Source of the DNA: Tardiphaga robiniae
Lineage (GTDB): Bacteria > Pseudomonadota > Alphaproteobacteria > Rhizobiales > Xanthobacteraceae
Reading direction: 5' to 3'
NCBI RefSeq assembly: GCF_001618955.1
Contig: NZ_LVYV01000023.1
Coordinates: 186,001-250,000 of the forward strand
Length of the DNA: 64,000 nucleotides
The notes under the pieces: model-generated
Seen by the model: the letters and a program-made list of their open reading frames with translations, nothing else
What the model was told of the DNA's origin: nothing
Databases searched by the model: none
Shown here: positions 1 through 8,588 of the stretch, one piece after another
Position numbering within the stretch: position 1 is the first letter of the stretch
How the letters are laid out: each line of letters begins with the position of its first letter
Made by a program: the position numbers and the translations under genes

Positions 1-1
1 T

Positions 2-16
2 GGAGGCATCGCGTAA
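2..16 (+). CDS. Possible last codons of an upstream livG-like ABC ATPase gene
   Basis: The frame reading Gly-Gly-Ile-Ala-stop ends in TAA whose last base is the first base of the following ATG. This start-stop overlap is typical of livG followed by livF in branched-chain amino acid type ABC operons. Only four codons are visible, so the assignment rests entirely on context. Confidence 0.35.
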   Translation, partial: GGIA

Positions 17-723
17 TGGCCTTGCTCGAGGTGGAAAAGCTCGATGCGTTTTACGGCGTCAGCCAGATTCTGCACGGCATCGATCTAACCTTCGCGCCGG
101 GCGAGCAGGTCGCGCTGATCGGCCGCAACGGCATGGGCAAGACCACGCTGCTGCGTTCGCTGATGGGATTGATGCCGCTTTGTCGCGGCAGTTTGCGCTT
201 CCACGGCCATGATATCCGCAATGCAGCGCCTGAAACGATCGCGCGGTCCGGAATGGCGCTGGTGCCCGAAGGCAGGGGCATTTTCGGCTCGCTGTCGGTG
301 ACCGAAAATCTGGTGATGGCTGCGCGACCAGGCAATCATGGTCGTCAATCCTGGACCCTGCCGAAAATCTTCGAGCTGTTTCCGCGTCTGCATGAACGCC
401 GCAACAATGGAGGGCATCAACTATCGGGAGGTGAGCAGCAGATGCTGACCATCGGTCGCGCGCTGATGACCAATCCCGATATGATCATGATCGATGAGGC
501 CACGGAAGGTTTGGCGCCGCTGGTGGCGCAGTCGATCTGGCAGACGCTGGCGATCGTTCGGAGCGAGGGCATCGCGACCATCGTCGTCGACAAGGATTTC
601 CGGAGTCTGGCAAAAGTCGCCGACCGAATGGTAATCCTGTCGAAGGGCTGCGTGGTGTTCGACGGAAAGCCGGCGGCATTGGCTGCGCAGCCGGACGTGC
701 TGGAGCGCCATCTCGGCGTTTGA
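16..723 (+). CDS. livF: Branched-chain amino acid type ABC transporter ATP-binding protein (LivF family)
   Basis: Cytoplasmic ATPase of an ABC importer of the hydrophobic amino acid/aromatic acid uptake family. The 235 residues match the usual LivF length. Walker A (GRNGMGKTT) is at residues 36-44, the signature LSGGE at 136-140, and Walker B runs into DEATEGLAP near 160-168. TGGAGG at positions 1-6 is a good ribosome binding site for the ATG at 16. The rest of the transporter must lie upstream of the window. Its position beside the box cluster suggests that it takes up benzoate or a related aromatic acid; that substrate is inferred. It converges on the boxR unit with a 4-base gap. Confidence 0.9.
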   Translation: MALLEVEKLDAFYGVSQILHGIDLTFAPGEQVALIGRNGMGKTTLLRSLMGLMPLCRGSLRFHGHDIRNAAPETIARSGMALVPEGRGIFGSLSVTENLVMAARPGNHGRQSWTLPKIFELFPRLHERRNNGGHQLSGGEQQMLTIGRALMTNPDMIMIDEATEGLAPLVAQSIWQTLAIVRSEGIATIVVDKDFRSLAKVADRMVILSKGCVVFDGKPAALAAQPDVLERHLGV

Positions 724-727
724 GCGA

Positions 728-1201
728 TCAGGCCACGACGACGGTCAACGCATCGTCATTGGCCGCAATAATATTGTCGGAAAGCGGCTCCGGCCATTGC
801 ACCACCAGACGGCCGAACAGATCGTTGAGTTCTTCCCGTTCAATGGCGTCGTAAAAACAGGGCGTCGTTGCGCGCGCGATGAAGCTGTGCAGCAGGTGCG
901 CGGCGTCGTAGTCATAGACGATGTCGCCGGGAACGCTTCCCGGCTTGCGCAGCAGGAAGGTTCGCAGGCTTGTCAGGCGTGCCTGCCCGCCGTCTGTTGC
1001 GGCAAAGGAGAGCACGGCTGTCCGATGCGCAATGCGTGGGCCGTCCTGCATCCGGTCATACATCGGCAGCGCATTGGCGCTGATAACATCGGTGAGATCG
1101 CGGAAATCGTTTGAGACGTCTTCGGAATGCAGGGTGTTGCGGATCGCCATGACACCGACGGGATCGAAGCCGCGTGCTTGCAGAAGCTCGCCCAGTGTCA
1201 C
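728..1201 (-). CDS. Hypothetical protein co-transcribed with boxR
   Basis: A 157-residue protein starting at GTG; the start overlaps the boxR stop (GTGA), so the two are probably translated together. No signal peptide or membrane segment is visible. The N-terminus (LLQARGFDPVGVMAIRN) and the segment GRLVVQWPEPL near the C-terminus remind me of the domain preceding the nuclease domain in some larger GIY-YIG proteins. The nuclease part itself is absent, and this resemblance is from memory. The gene may encode a free-standing version of that domain or something unrelated. Its coupling to boxR suggests a role in sensing or in the benzoate regulon, but no function can be given. Confidence 0.6.
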   Translation of the reverse strand: MTLGELLQARGFDPVGVMAIRNTLHSEDVSNDFRDLTDVISANALPMYDRMQDGPRIAHRTAVLSFAATDGGQARLTSLRTFLLRKPGSVPGDIVYDYDAAHLLHSFIARATTPCFYDAIEREELNDLFGRLVVQWPEPLSDNIIAANDDALTVVVA

Positions 1202-2109
1202 GACGCAGCGCTTCTCAGCCCGAAAGCCTGGGCATTGGTGTTCAACACGCGCGACACCGCGCCGACCAGTTGCGCGGCAGCCTTGTCCTTGCTGAGGCCG
1301 GCCGTATCGACAATGGCGGATGCACGGGAATAGAGCGGTTCGCGGCTCAGCAGGATCGTGCGCAATTCCTGCATGGCGGAGCGGTCGTCGGCCATCGGGC
1401 GCAAGTCACCCTGGCGGCGGACGCGTGCCATATGTTCTTCGGGCTTGGCCTTGAGCCAGATCGTGTAGAACGATGACAGCACGCGATCGAAGGTCACGGG
1501 TTCCGAGACAATGCCGCCGCCGGTCGCAAGGACGATGGGCTCCTTGCGCCCCAGCAGGCCGTTCAGCGCGGCCTGTTCCATACGGCGAAAGCCCTCCTGT
1601 CCATAGAGCGCGATGATCTCGGCGACCGATAGTCCGTTGTGCTGCTCGATCTCCTTGTTGAGTTCGACGAAGCTCCAGCCGATCTTGTCCGCCAGCAATT
1701 TCCCGAGCGTCGATTTTCCGGCGCCGCGCAGCCCGATCAGGGCGATGCCGCTGAATGACATATAATTCTGGAACGGACCGTGTCCGCGTCCGGCGAGAAC
1801 ATCCTTGGCCTGGGCGATCTGGTTCGGTGTCGCGTTGCGAACGAGGTCGCGAATGACCGGCCAGTCCGTCGTGGGTTCGTCCGCCGGAATCAGATCTTCG
1901 AGATGGGCACCCATGGCGCCGGACACCCGGCGCAGCAGCACGATAGACACGTTGCCCTTGCCGCTTTCCAATTGCGCGATGTAGCGCTCCGAAATCCCGG
2001 ACACTTTTGCCAGCACCTTTCGCGACATGCCGCGCAGGCCGCGCATGGTGCGGACACGCTGGCCGAGCTGTTCAAGAAAGGCGGTTTCGGGATCGGCCTG
2101 GTCGGTCAT
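1198..2109 (-). CDS. boxR: BoxR/BzdR-type regulator: XRE helix-turn-helix fused to a shikimate-kinase-like domain
   Basis: A 303-residue regulator of aerobic benzoate degradation. The N-terminus carries an XRE-type helix-turn-helix (about residues 15-70, including SGISERYIAQLESGKG). A shikimate-kinase-like domain follows with an intact P-loop, GLRGAGKST. In the BzdR/BoxR family this domain binds benzoyl-CoA, which releases the repressor from DNA. I chose the ATG at 2109 because it begins the conserved part; an upstream TTG at 2169 would add 20 residues unlike the family. It is divergent from the benzoate-CoA ligase gene, with a palindrome between them that may be its operator. Confidence 0.92.
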   Translation of the reverse strand: MTDQADPETAFLEQLGQRVRTMRGLRGMSRKVLAKVSGISERYIAQLESGKGNVSIVLLRRVSGAMGAHLEDLIPADEPTTDWPVIRDLVRNATPNQIAQAKDVLAGRGHGPFQNYMSFSGIALIGLRGAGKSTLGKLLADKIGWSFVELNKEIEQHNGLSVAEIIALYGQEGFRRMEQAALNGLLGRKEPIVLATGGGIVSEPVTFDRVLSSFYTIWLKAKPEEHMARVRRQGDLRPMADDRSAMQELRTILLSREPLYSRASAIVDTAGLSKDKAAAQLVGAVSRVLNTNAQAFGLRSAAS

Positions 2110-2189
2110 GGGGCGTGCGTGCTCGCAGAGGATTTCAGGAAAGATAATTCCGGATGCGATTGACAGCAACCGGAGTTGGTGACTTTATA

Positions 2190-2203
2190 TGAATTATAAT
2201 TCA
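2190..2203. promoter_or_regulatory. Perfect 14-bp palindrome between boxR and the benzoate-CoA ligase gene
   Basis: TGAATTATAATTCA is a perfect inverted repeat in an A/T-rich patch. It contains TATAAT on both strands, so it could overlap the -10 elements of two divergent promoters. It is a reasonable candidate for BoxR autoregulation and control of the ligase gene. No good -35 hexamer was found at 17 bp spacing. Confidence 0.5.
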
Positions 2204-2267
2204 AAAAAGACGATAGGGAGAGCACCGTGAACAACGGTTGTGGAATCGCCCAAGGTGCAAACGCATC

Positions 2268-3818
2268 ATGAGTGGGCCGTCCAATTCTTACAATGCGGTG
2301 ACCTGGCTTCTCGACCGCAACATCGATGAGGGCCGTGGCAGCAAGCTCGCCTTCACCGATACCGTGACCGAACTGACCTATGGCGACCTGCAGACAAAAA
2401 GCTGCCAACTGGCCAATTTGCTGAAGCGGCTCGGCGTCCGGCGAGAAGAACGCGTCGCGATGATCATGCTCGACACGGTCGACTTTCCGGTGGCGTTCCT
2501 CGGCGCGATCCGGGCCGGCATCGTCCCGGTGCCGCTCAACACTCTGCTGACCTCGGAGCAATACGCCTATGTGCTGGCCGATTGCCGGGCGCGCGTGTTG
2601 TTCATTTCCGCGACGCTTTTGCCGGCAGTTGACGACATGCTTGGTCGTTTGCCGGATCTTGAGCATGTGATTGTGGTCGGTGGCGCTGGCAATGGCCGCA
2701 AGTGTCTGGCCGATGAAGTCAGGGATGAGAGCACAAGCTTCACGACGGTCGCGACCCATGCGGACGAGCCGGCCTTCTGGTTGTATTCATCCGGATCCAC
2801 CGGCATGCCGAAAGGCGTTCGCCATCTGCATGCCAGTCTGGAAGCAACGGCGACCACCTATGGCAAGCAGGTTCTCGGCATCCGCGAGGACGATGTCGGA
2901 CTGTCTGCGGCCAAATTGTTCTTCGCCTACGGTCTCGGCAACGCCATGACATTTCCCATGTCGGTTGGCGCCACGACGGTGCTCAATCCGGAGCGACCCA
3001 CGCCGGCCACCATATTCGGCCTGATGCGCCGATATCAGCCGAGCATCTTTTTCGGGGTGCCGACATTGTTCGCGGCGATGCTGAACGATGAGGGGTTCAA
3101 AACGGAAGTTCGCCTCCCGCGCCTGCGCATTTGTACCTCGGCCGGCGAGGCGCTTCCGGAGCCGGTGGGGAATGGCTGGAAGAGCCGCTTCGGCGTCGAT
3201 ATTCTCGATGGCGTTGGCTCAACCGAGCTGCTGCATATCTTTCTGTCGAATGCTCCCGGCGATATCAAATACGGCACGTCCGGTCGGCCGGTGCCAGGCT
3301 ATCGTGTGCGGCTCGTCGATGATGCGGGCCTCGATATCGCTGATGGAGAAATCGGCGAGTTGCTCGTCGATGCGCCGTCCGCCGGCGAGGGATACTGGAA
3401 TCAACGCAGCAAGAGTCGGCGCACCTTTGAAGGTCATTGGACGCGTACCGGCGACAAATATGTCCGCGATGCCGACGGGCGCTATACGTTCTGCGGACGT
3501 GCCGATGACATGTTCAAGGTGTCCGGCATCTGGGTCTCCCCGTTCGAGGTCGAGAGCGCGCTGATCGCACATCCCGCCGTATCCGAAGCGGCGGTCGTGC
3601 CGGAGGCCGACGCCGAGGGGCTGTTGAAGCCGAAGGCCTTCGTGGTGCTGAAACCGAATGCCGTGCTTGAGGGCCTGCGCGAATCCTTGAAGGATCACGT
3701 CAAGCAACGGATCGGTCCGTGGAAATATCCACGCTGGATCGAGGTTGTCGATTCCCTTCCCAAAACAGCCACCGGAAAAATCCAGCGCTACAAATTGCGC
3801 GATGGAGCGGCGGTCTGA
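2268..3818 (+). CDS. badA: Benzoate-CoA ligase
   Basis: Converts benzoate, ATP and CoA into benzoyl-CoA, the entry step of the box pathway, in the cytoplasm. The 516 residues fit the BadA/BclA family. The AMP-binding P-loop YSSGSTGMPKG lies in the first half, followed by the GVGSTELLHIFLS segment typical of benzoate/4-hydroxybenzoate ligases. TGD and the C-terminal catalytic lysine motif KTATGKIQRYKLR are also present. The ATG at 2268 starts the conserved region; a TTG at 2238 is less likely. The following hydrolase gene starts 9 bases downstream. Related ligases act on 4-hydroxybenzoate or 2-aminobenzoate, but position in a box operon supports benzoate. Confidence 0.93.
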   Translation: MSGPSNSYNAVTWLLDRNIDEGRGSKLAFTDTVTELTYGDLQTKSCQLANLLKRLGVRREERVAMIMLDTVDFPVAFLGAIRAGIVPVPLNTLLTSEQYAYVLADCRARVLFISATLLPAVDDMLGRLPDLEHVIVVGGAGNGRKCLADEVRDESTSFTTVATHADEPAFWLYSSGSTGMPKGVRHLHASLEATATTYGKQVLGIREDDVGLSAAKLFFAYGLGNAMTFPMSVGATTVLNPERPTPATIFGLMRRYQPSIFFGVPTLFAAMLNDEGFKTEVRLPRLRICTSAGEALPEPVGNGWKSRFGVDILDGVGSTELLHIFLSNAPGDIKYGTSGRPVPGYRVRLVDDAGLDIADGEIGELLVDAPSAGEGYWNQRSKSRRTFEGHWTRTGDKYVRDADGRYTFCGRADDMFKVSGIWVSPFEVESALIAHPAVSEAAVVPEADAEGLLKPKAFVVLKPNAVLEGLRESLKDHVKQRIGPWKYPRWIEVVDSLPKTATGKIQRYKLRDGAAV

Positions 3819-3827
3819 AACCGAGAG

Positions 3828-4658
3828 ATGGATGACAAGATGAGCGCATTGCAATCCGCAGGACGGCTGACCATCGGTGCGTCCGAACTCGAGTACCGCA
3901 TGATCGGTCCGCAACCCGACGCGGCGCCGACCATCGTGCTGCTGCATGAAGGGCTGGGCTCGGTCGCGCTGTGGGGCGACTTCCCGGACAAGCTTCAGGC
4001 AGCGACCGGGGCCGGCGTCTTCGTCTATTCGCGCGCCGGATATGGCGCGTCGACCCCGGTCGCGCTGCCGCGGCCGCTGGACTACATGCATATCGAAGCA
4101 CTTGAGGTGCTGCCGCAGTTGCTCGATGTCATCGGCTTTCGCCGCGGCTTGCTGGTCGGTCATTCCGATGGCGGATCCATCGCCGCAATCTATGCCGGCG
4201 GCATTCAGGATCATCGCATCCGCGGCGTCTCGATGATCGCGCCGCATTTCGTCGTTGAGGATATTTCCGTCACGTCGATCGCCGAAATCAAAACGAGTTA
4301 CGAGCAGGACGACCTGAAAGCGAAGCTCGCGCGCTGGCATGATGACGTCGACAACGCGTTCTATGGCTGGAACGGCGCATGGCTCGACCCGCAGTTCCGC
4401 GACTGGGATATTTCCGACTATCTCGCTTACGTGCGCGTGCCCGTGCAGATTTTGCAGGGCGCCGACGATCAGTACGGCACCATGAGGCAGATCGAGATCG
4501 CCGAGGTCGAATGCTATTGCCCGGTGGATGTCGAGATCATTCCCGGCGCTGCGCATTCGCCCCATCGTGAAGCCCCCGAGGCAACCTTGCGTGCCGTGGC
4601 GGATTTCGCCAATCGCCTGCTGCATTTTCACGGCGAGGGCGAATTACGCGCTGCGTAA
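3828..4658 (+). CDS. Alpha/beta hydrolase of the box operon
   Basis: A 276-residue alpha/beta-hydrolase-fold enzyme. The nucleophile elbow is GHSDGGS with Ser113, the oxyanion segment LLHEGLGS is near residue 40, and the C-terminal histidine is in GAAHSPHRE. There is no signal peptide. Alpha/beta hydrolases often sit in box clusters and have been suggested to act on CoA-thioester or lactone by-products; no specific substrate can be read from the sequence. It is tightly packed between the ligase and DUF309 genes, so probably co-transcribed. An alternative start is the ATG at 3840. Confidence 0.85.
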   Translation: MDDKMSALQSAGRLTIGASELEYRMIGPQPDAAPTIVLLHEGLGSVALWGDFPDKLQAATGAGVFVYSRAGYGASTPVALPRPLDYMHIEALEVLPQLLDVIGFRRGLLVGHSDGGSIAAIYAGGIQDHRIRGVSMIAPHFVVEDISVTSIAEIKTSYEQDDLKAKLARWHDDVDNAFYGWNGAWLDPQFRDWDISDYLAYVRVPVQILQGADDQYGTMRQIEIAEVECYCPVDVEIIPGAAHSPHREAPEATLRAVADFANRLLHFHGEGELRAA

Positions 4659-4670
4659 GCGGGTACGATC

Positions 4671-5165
4671 GTGACTGTCACTCCTTCTCTCGCGATGCCG
4701 CGCTGGCCATATCGGCTCGGCAAGCAGGTGAAGGCTGATCACGACACGCTCGCGCTGGCCAAGGCACTGGTCCCGATGCGCTATGCAGGCTTCGTCCCGG
4801 CGGGTGATCCGGCGTTGCGCTATGGGCTCGCGCTCAACGATGCCGGCTTCTTCTGGGAGGCTCACGAAATTCTCGAGGCTGTCTGGAAGGTCGCGCCGCA
4901 AAGAGGGCGCGACCGGATTCTGCTTCGCGCCTGTATTCAGGTTGCCAATGCCAATCTGAAACTCAGGCTGCAGCGGCCGCGCGCGGCATATCGATTGCTG
5001 CAGGAAGCACTGTCCGAACTCGATGAACTCGCCATGCGTCCGCTGGCGGGTGTTGCCGGAAGTTTTTCCGAGCACTTTCCGGTCGCAGTGCTGGCGTCTG
5101 TGATCGCCCATCAACTGGCAATCGATGAGGCCGAGCGCGGTCTGATTAATATCGTCCGGATATGA
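4671..5165 (+). CDS. DUF309 family protein
   Basis: A 164-residue cytoplasmic protein. The central segment FFWEAHEILEAVWKVAP is the characteristic DUF309 motif, with a histidine and two glutamates that could bind a metal. It is followed by helical sequence ending in a Leu-rich stretch. Start assigned to GTG 4671; ATG 4695 (MPRWPYRLGK) is the alternative. DUF309 genes recur in aerobic benzoate clusters, which suggests a role linked to this pathway, but the activity is unknown. Confidence 0.82.
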   Translation: MTVTPSLAMPRWPYRLGKQVKADHDTLALAKALVPMRYAGFVPAGDPALRYGLALNDAGFFWEAHEILEAVWKVAPQRGRDRILLRACIQVANANLKLRLQRPRAAYRLLQEALSELDELAMRPLAGVAGSFSEHFPVAVLASVIAHQLAIDEAERGLINIVRI

Positions 5166-5172
5166 AAGAAAA

Positions 5173-5251
5173 TGCATGTTTCCGTTCGATTCTTCTAGAC
5201 GGCTCCAATATCATGAATTATTGTGCATATAAGCAAGGCGCACGGTGCATA
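5173..5251. promoter_or_regulatory. Three TGCAT repeats upstream of boxC; possible BoxR sites
   Basis: TGCAT occurs at 5173, 5224 and 5246. The last two extend to TGCATA and are exactly 22 bp apart, about two helical turns. BzdR-family regulators are reported to bind TGCA-containing repeats, so this gap could hold a second, internal promoter for boxCBA. TATAAG at 5228-5233 is a possible -10. No convincing -35 was found. Confidence 0.4.
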
Positions 5252-5276
5252 AATCAAGACTGTCAAAGGGTGGAGC

Positions 5277-6965
5277 ATGGCCGCAGAGCAACGCGTTCTC
5301 TCGAACGGCGCCAAATTTATCGACTTCCAGACCGATCCGTCGCGCTACCGCCACTGGAAGCTCAGTGTCGATAACGACGTGGCAACGCTGACCATGGATG
5401 TCGATGAGAATGGCGGTCTGTTCGAGGGCTATCAGCTCAAACTGAATTCCTACGATCTTGGCGTCGATATCGAACTGGCGGATGCCGTGCAGCGGCTGCG
5501 CTTTGAATATCCCGAGGTCAAGGTCGTGCTGCTGCGCTCCGGCAAGAACCGCGTGTTCTGCGCTGGCGCCAATATCCGCATGCTGGCCGGCGCTACTCAC
5601 GCCCACAAGGTCAATTTTTGCAAATTCACCAACGAGACTCGCAACGGCTTTGAAGACTCGAGCGAAAATTCCGGCCAGCGCTTCATTTCAGTGATCAACG
5701 GTACCGCTGCGGGTGGTGGCTATGAACTGGCGCTGGCCACCGATCACATTATCATGGCGGACGATGGCTCGGCGGCGGTGGCGCTGCCGGAAGTGCCGTT
5801 GCTGGCGGTGCTGCCGGGCACTGGCGGTCTGACGCGTGTGGTCGACAAGCGCAAGGTGCGCCGCGATCACGCAGATTACTTCTGCACGATCGAGGAAGGC
5901 ATCAAAGGCAAGCGCGCGGTGGCGTGGCGGCTGGTCGATGACATCATCCCGAACAGCAAGCTTGAAGCCAAGGTCGCGGAACGGGCCAAAGAGTTTCTGG
6001 CGACGTCGAAACGTAGTGGCGCCGGCGATGGTCTCAAGTTGGCATCGCTGAATCGCAGATTCGACGACAGCGGCATCCGCTACGATATGGTCAATGTCGA
6101 TATCAATCGCGCAGAACGAATTGCTACCATCTCGATCAAAGCGCCCGAGGGCTCAGCACCGTCAGATATCGATGGAATGATCGCGCAGGGGGACAGTTTC
6201 TGGCCGCTGCAGGTGGCGCGCGAGCTGGACGATGCCATCCTGCATCTGCGGATCAATGAACTTGAGACCGCCATGCTGGTGTTCAAGTCGCATGGCGACG
6301 GCGCCAATGTGCTGACCCATGATGTCTTCCTCGAAACGCACAAGGTGCATTGGCTGATCAACGAGATCCGGCAATACTGGAAGCGGGTGCTGAAGCGTAT
6401 CGACGTGACGTCGCGCACGCTGGTGACACTGGTCGAGCCGGGCTCGTGCTTTGTCGGCACGCTGGCCGAACTCGTCTTCGCTGCGGACCGCTCCTACATG
6501 CTGGTCGGCCAAAAGCAGGGCGACAACCGCGCGCCGCCGGCCATTGTACTGAGCGCGATGAATTTCGGGCCTTACCCGATGAGCCACGGGCTGACGCGGC
6601 TACAGTCGCGCTTCCAGGCCGATCCGGAGGATGTAACCCGCGCGAAAGCGAGGATTGGTGAGCCGCTCGATGCGGAAACCGCCGAGCAGCTCGGGCTCGT
6701 CACCTTCGCGCTCGATGATATCGACTGGGATGACGAGGTGCGTGTGTTCTTCGAAGAACGCTGCAGCTTCTCACCCGATAGCCTCACAGGCATGGAAGCC
6801 AATCTGCGCTTTGTCGGGCCGGAGACGATGGAATCGAAAATCTTCTCGCGGCTGACGGCCTGGCAGAACTGGATCTTCCAGCGGCCCAATGCAGTTGGCG
6901 AGAACGGCGCGCTTGGACGTTACGGTACCGGCCAGAAGGCGCAGTTCGACATGACGCGCGTGTAG
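5277..6965 (+). CDS. boxC: Benzoyl-CoA-dihydrodiol lyase BoxC
   Basis: Opens the ring of 2,3-epoxybenzoyl-CoA by hydrolysis, releasing formate and 3,4-dehydroadipyl-CoA semialdehyde. The 562 residues match BoxC, a large crotonase-superfamily enzyme with two hydratase-like halves. The first half shows RVFCAGANIRMLAG and NGTAAGGGYELALATD, the oxyanion and CoA-binding segments. The second half has VEPGSCFVGTLAELVFAADR. ATG 5277 is preceded by AAAGGGTGGAGC. It is followed by boxB with a 104-base gap. Confidence 0.96.
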   Translation: MAAEQRVLSNGAKFIDFQTDPSRYRHWKLSVDNDVATLTMDVDENGGLFEGYQLKLNSYDLGVDIELADAVQRLRFEYPEVKVVLLRSGKNRVFCAGANIRMLAGATHAHKVNFCKFTNETRNGFEDSSENSGQRFISVINGTAAGGGYELALATDHIIMADDGSAAVALPEVPLLAVLPGTGGLTRVVDKRKVRRDHADYFCTIEEGIKGKRAVAWRLVDDIIPNSKLEAKVAERAKEFLATSKRSGAGDGLKLASLNRRFDDSGIRYDMVNVDINRAERIATISIKAPEGSAPSDIDGMIAQGDSFWPLQVARELDDAILHLRINELETAMLVFKSHGDGANVLTHDVFLETHKVHWLINEIRQYWKRVLKRIDVTSRTLVTLVEPGSCFVGTLAELVFAADRSYMLVGQKQGDNRAPPAIVLSAMNFGPYPMSHGLTRLQSRFQADPEDVTRAKARIGEPLDAETAEQLGLVTFALDDIDWDDEVRVFFEERCSFSPDSLTGMEANLRFVGPETMESKIFSRLTAWQNWIFQRPNAVGENGALGRYGTGQKAQFDMTRV

Positions 6966-7069
6966 CGTCCGCAACTGGAACAGCGCGGCCATGTGTCACT
7001 CTTTGGATAAATGCAAGTCGGTGGCTTGCCCAATTCGAACGATCAGAAATACAGCGGGAGACCCCAGTC

Positions 7070-8515
7070 ATGAACATCATGAATGTCGACTACAGCACCA
7101 AGATTCCGAACAACGTCAATCTGGCCGAGGATCGCCAGGTGCTCAAGGCGCTGGAGGGATGGCATCCCGGCTATCTCGATTGGTGGAACGACATGGGGCC
7201 TGAAGGTTTTCAGGAATCCCTCGTCTATTTGCGCACCGCGATATCGGTCGATCCCAAAGGATGGGCCAAGTTCGACTATGTGAAGATGCCTGAATATCGC
7301 TGGGGCGTGTTGCTGGCGCCGCAGGACACCGAGCGCAAGGTGAATTTCGGGCGACATATGGGTGAACCCGCCTGGCAGGAAGTCCCCGGCGAATATCGCG
7401 CGATGCTCCGCCGTCTCGTTGTGATCCAGGGCGATACCGAACCGGCCTCGGTCGAGCAGCAGCGTCATCTCGGCCAGACCGCGCCGTCGCTCTACGATTT
7501 GCGCAACCTGTTCCAGGTCAATGTGGAGGAGGGCCGCCATCTCTGGGCGATGGTCTATCTGCTGCAGAAATATTTTGGCCGGGACGGCCGCGAGGAGGCC
7601 GACGATCTTCTCCGTCGCCGCTCGGGGGATGCCGATGCGCCGCGCATGCTCGGTGCGTTCAACGAGGCCACGCCGGACTGGTTGTCCTTCTTCATGTTTA
7701 CCTTCTTCACCGACCGCGATGGCAAGATGCAGTTGGAGAGTCTCGCCCAATCCGGCTTCGACCCGCTGTCGCGGACCTGCCGCTTCATGCTGACGGAGGA
7801 GGCGCATCATATGTTCGTCGGCGAGACCGGCGTCGGCCGCGTGCTGCAGCGAACCTGCGAAGCGATGAAGGCGGCGGGGATCGAGGATCCAAACGCCATC
7901 GAGAAAATCCGTGCGCTCGGCGTGATCGATCTGCCGACCATGCAGAAGAAAATTAACCTGCATTATTCGCTATCGCTCGATCTGTTCGGCTCGGAAGTCT
8001 CGACCAATGCTGCGAATTTCTACAATTCCGGGCTAAAGGGAAGATTCCAGGAGACCAAGATCGAGGACGATCACCAGCTCACCAATGACATCTATCAAGT
8101 GCTGAAATTCGTCGATGGCGAGATCAAGCTGGTCGATGAGCCGGCGCTGACCGCGCTCAACATGCGCCTGCGCGACGATTACACCGCGGATTGTGCCAAG
8201 GGCGTCGAGCGCTGGAACAAGATCATCGAGAAGGCCGGCGTCAATTTCCGCTTCGATCTGCCTCACACCGCGTTCCATCGCCAGATCGGCGAATTCCGTG
8301 ATGTGAACGCCTCGCCGAAGGGGATCATCATGAGCGATGCCGCCTGGGCGAAAGCTAGGAACGACTATCTGCCGTCCGTTGACGACGGTGATTTCATCGC
8401 ATCGCTGATGACGCCGGTCAGCGAGCCCGGCAAGTTTGCCAGCTGGATATCGGCGCCGAAGGTCGGCATCGATAACAAGCCGGGTGACTTCGAATACGTA
8501 AAGATTGCGGCCTGA
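7070..8515 (+). CDS. boxB: Benzoyl-CoA 2,3-epoxidase, oxygenase subunit BoxB
   Basis: Di-iron oxygenase that epoxidises benzoyl-CoA with O2, receiving electrons from BoxA. The 481 residues match the family. The two metal-binding helices are visible: VNVEEGRH (Glu153/Glu154, His157) and LTEEAHHMF (Glu243/Glu244, His246/His247). The start is the first of two nearby ATGs (7070, 7079), behind GGGAGACC. The boxA gene follows closely. Confidence 0.97.
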   Translation: MNIMNVDYSTKIPNNVNLAEDRQVLKALEGWHPGYLDWWNDMGPEGFQESLVYLRTAISVDPKGWAKFDYVKMPEYRWGVLLAPQDTERKVNFGRHMGEPAWQEVPGEYRAMLRRLVVIQGDTEPASVEQQRHLGQTAPSLYDLRNLFQVNVEEGRHLWAMVYLLQKYFGRDGREEADDLLRRRSGDADAPRMLGAFNEATPDWLSFFMFTFFTDRDGKMQLESLAQSGFDPLSRTCRFMLTEEAHHMFVGETGVGRVLQRTCEAMKAAGIEDPNAIEKIRALGVIDLPTMQKKINLHYSLSLDLFGSEVSTNAANFYNSGLKGRFQETKIEDDHQLTNDIYQVLKFVDGEIKLVDEPALTALNMRLRDDYTADCAKGVERWNKIIEKAGVNFRFDLPHTAFHRQIGEFRDVNASPKGIIMSDAAWAKARNDYLPSVDDGDFIASLMTPVSEPGKFASWISAPKVGIDNKPGDFEYVKIAA

Positions 8516-8588
8516 AACGAGCACACGCGGCGGAAGGATTTCCAGCTTCCGCCGCTGTCAGTCTTCGATGGCACGCGTGGGATTTGCC

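Noticed and set aside
3219-4631. A 470-codon open frame on the minus strand
   Set aside because: It is antisense to the benzoate ligase and hydrolase, which have clear family motifs. Long antisense frames are common in high-GC DNA.
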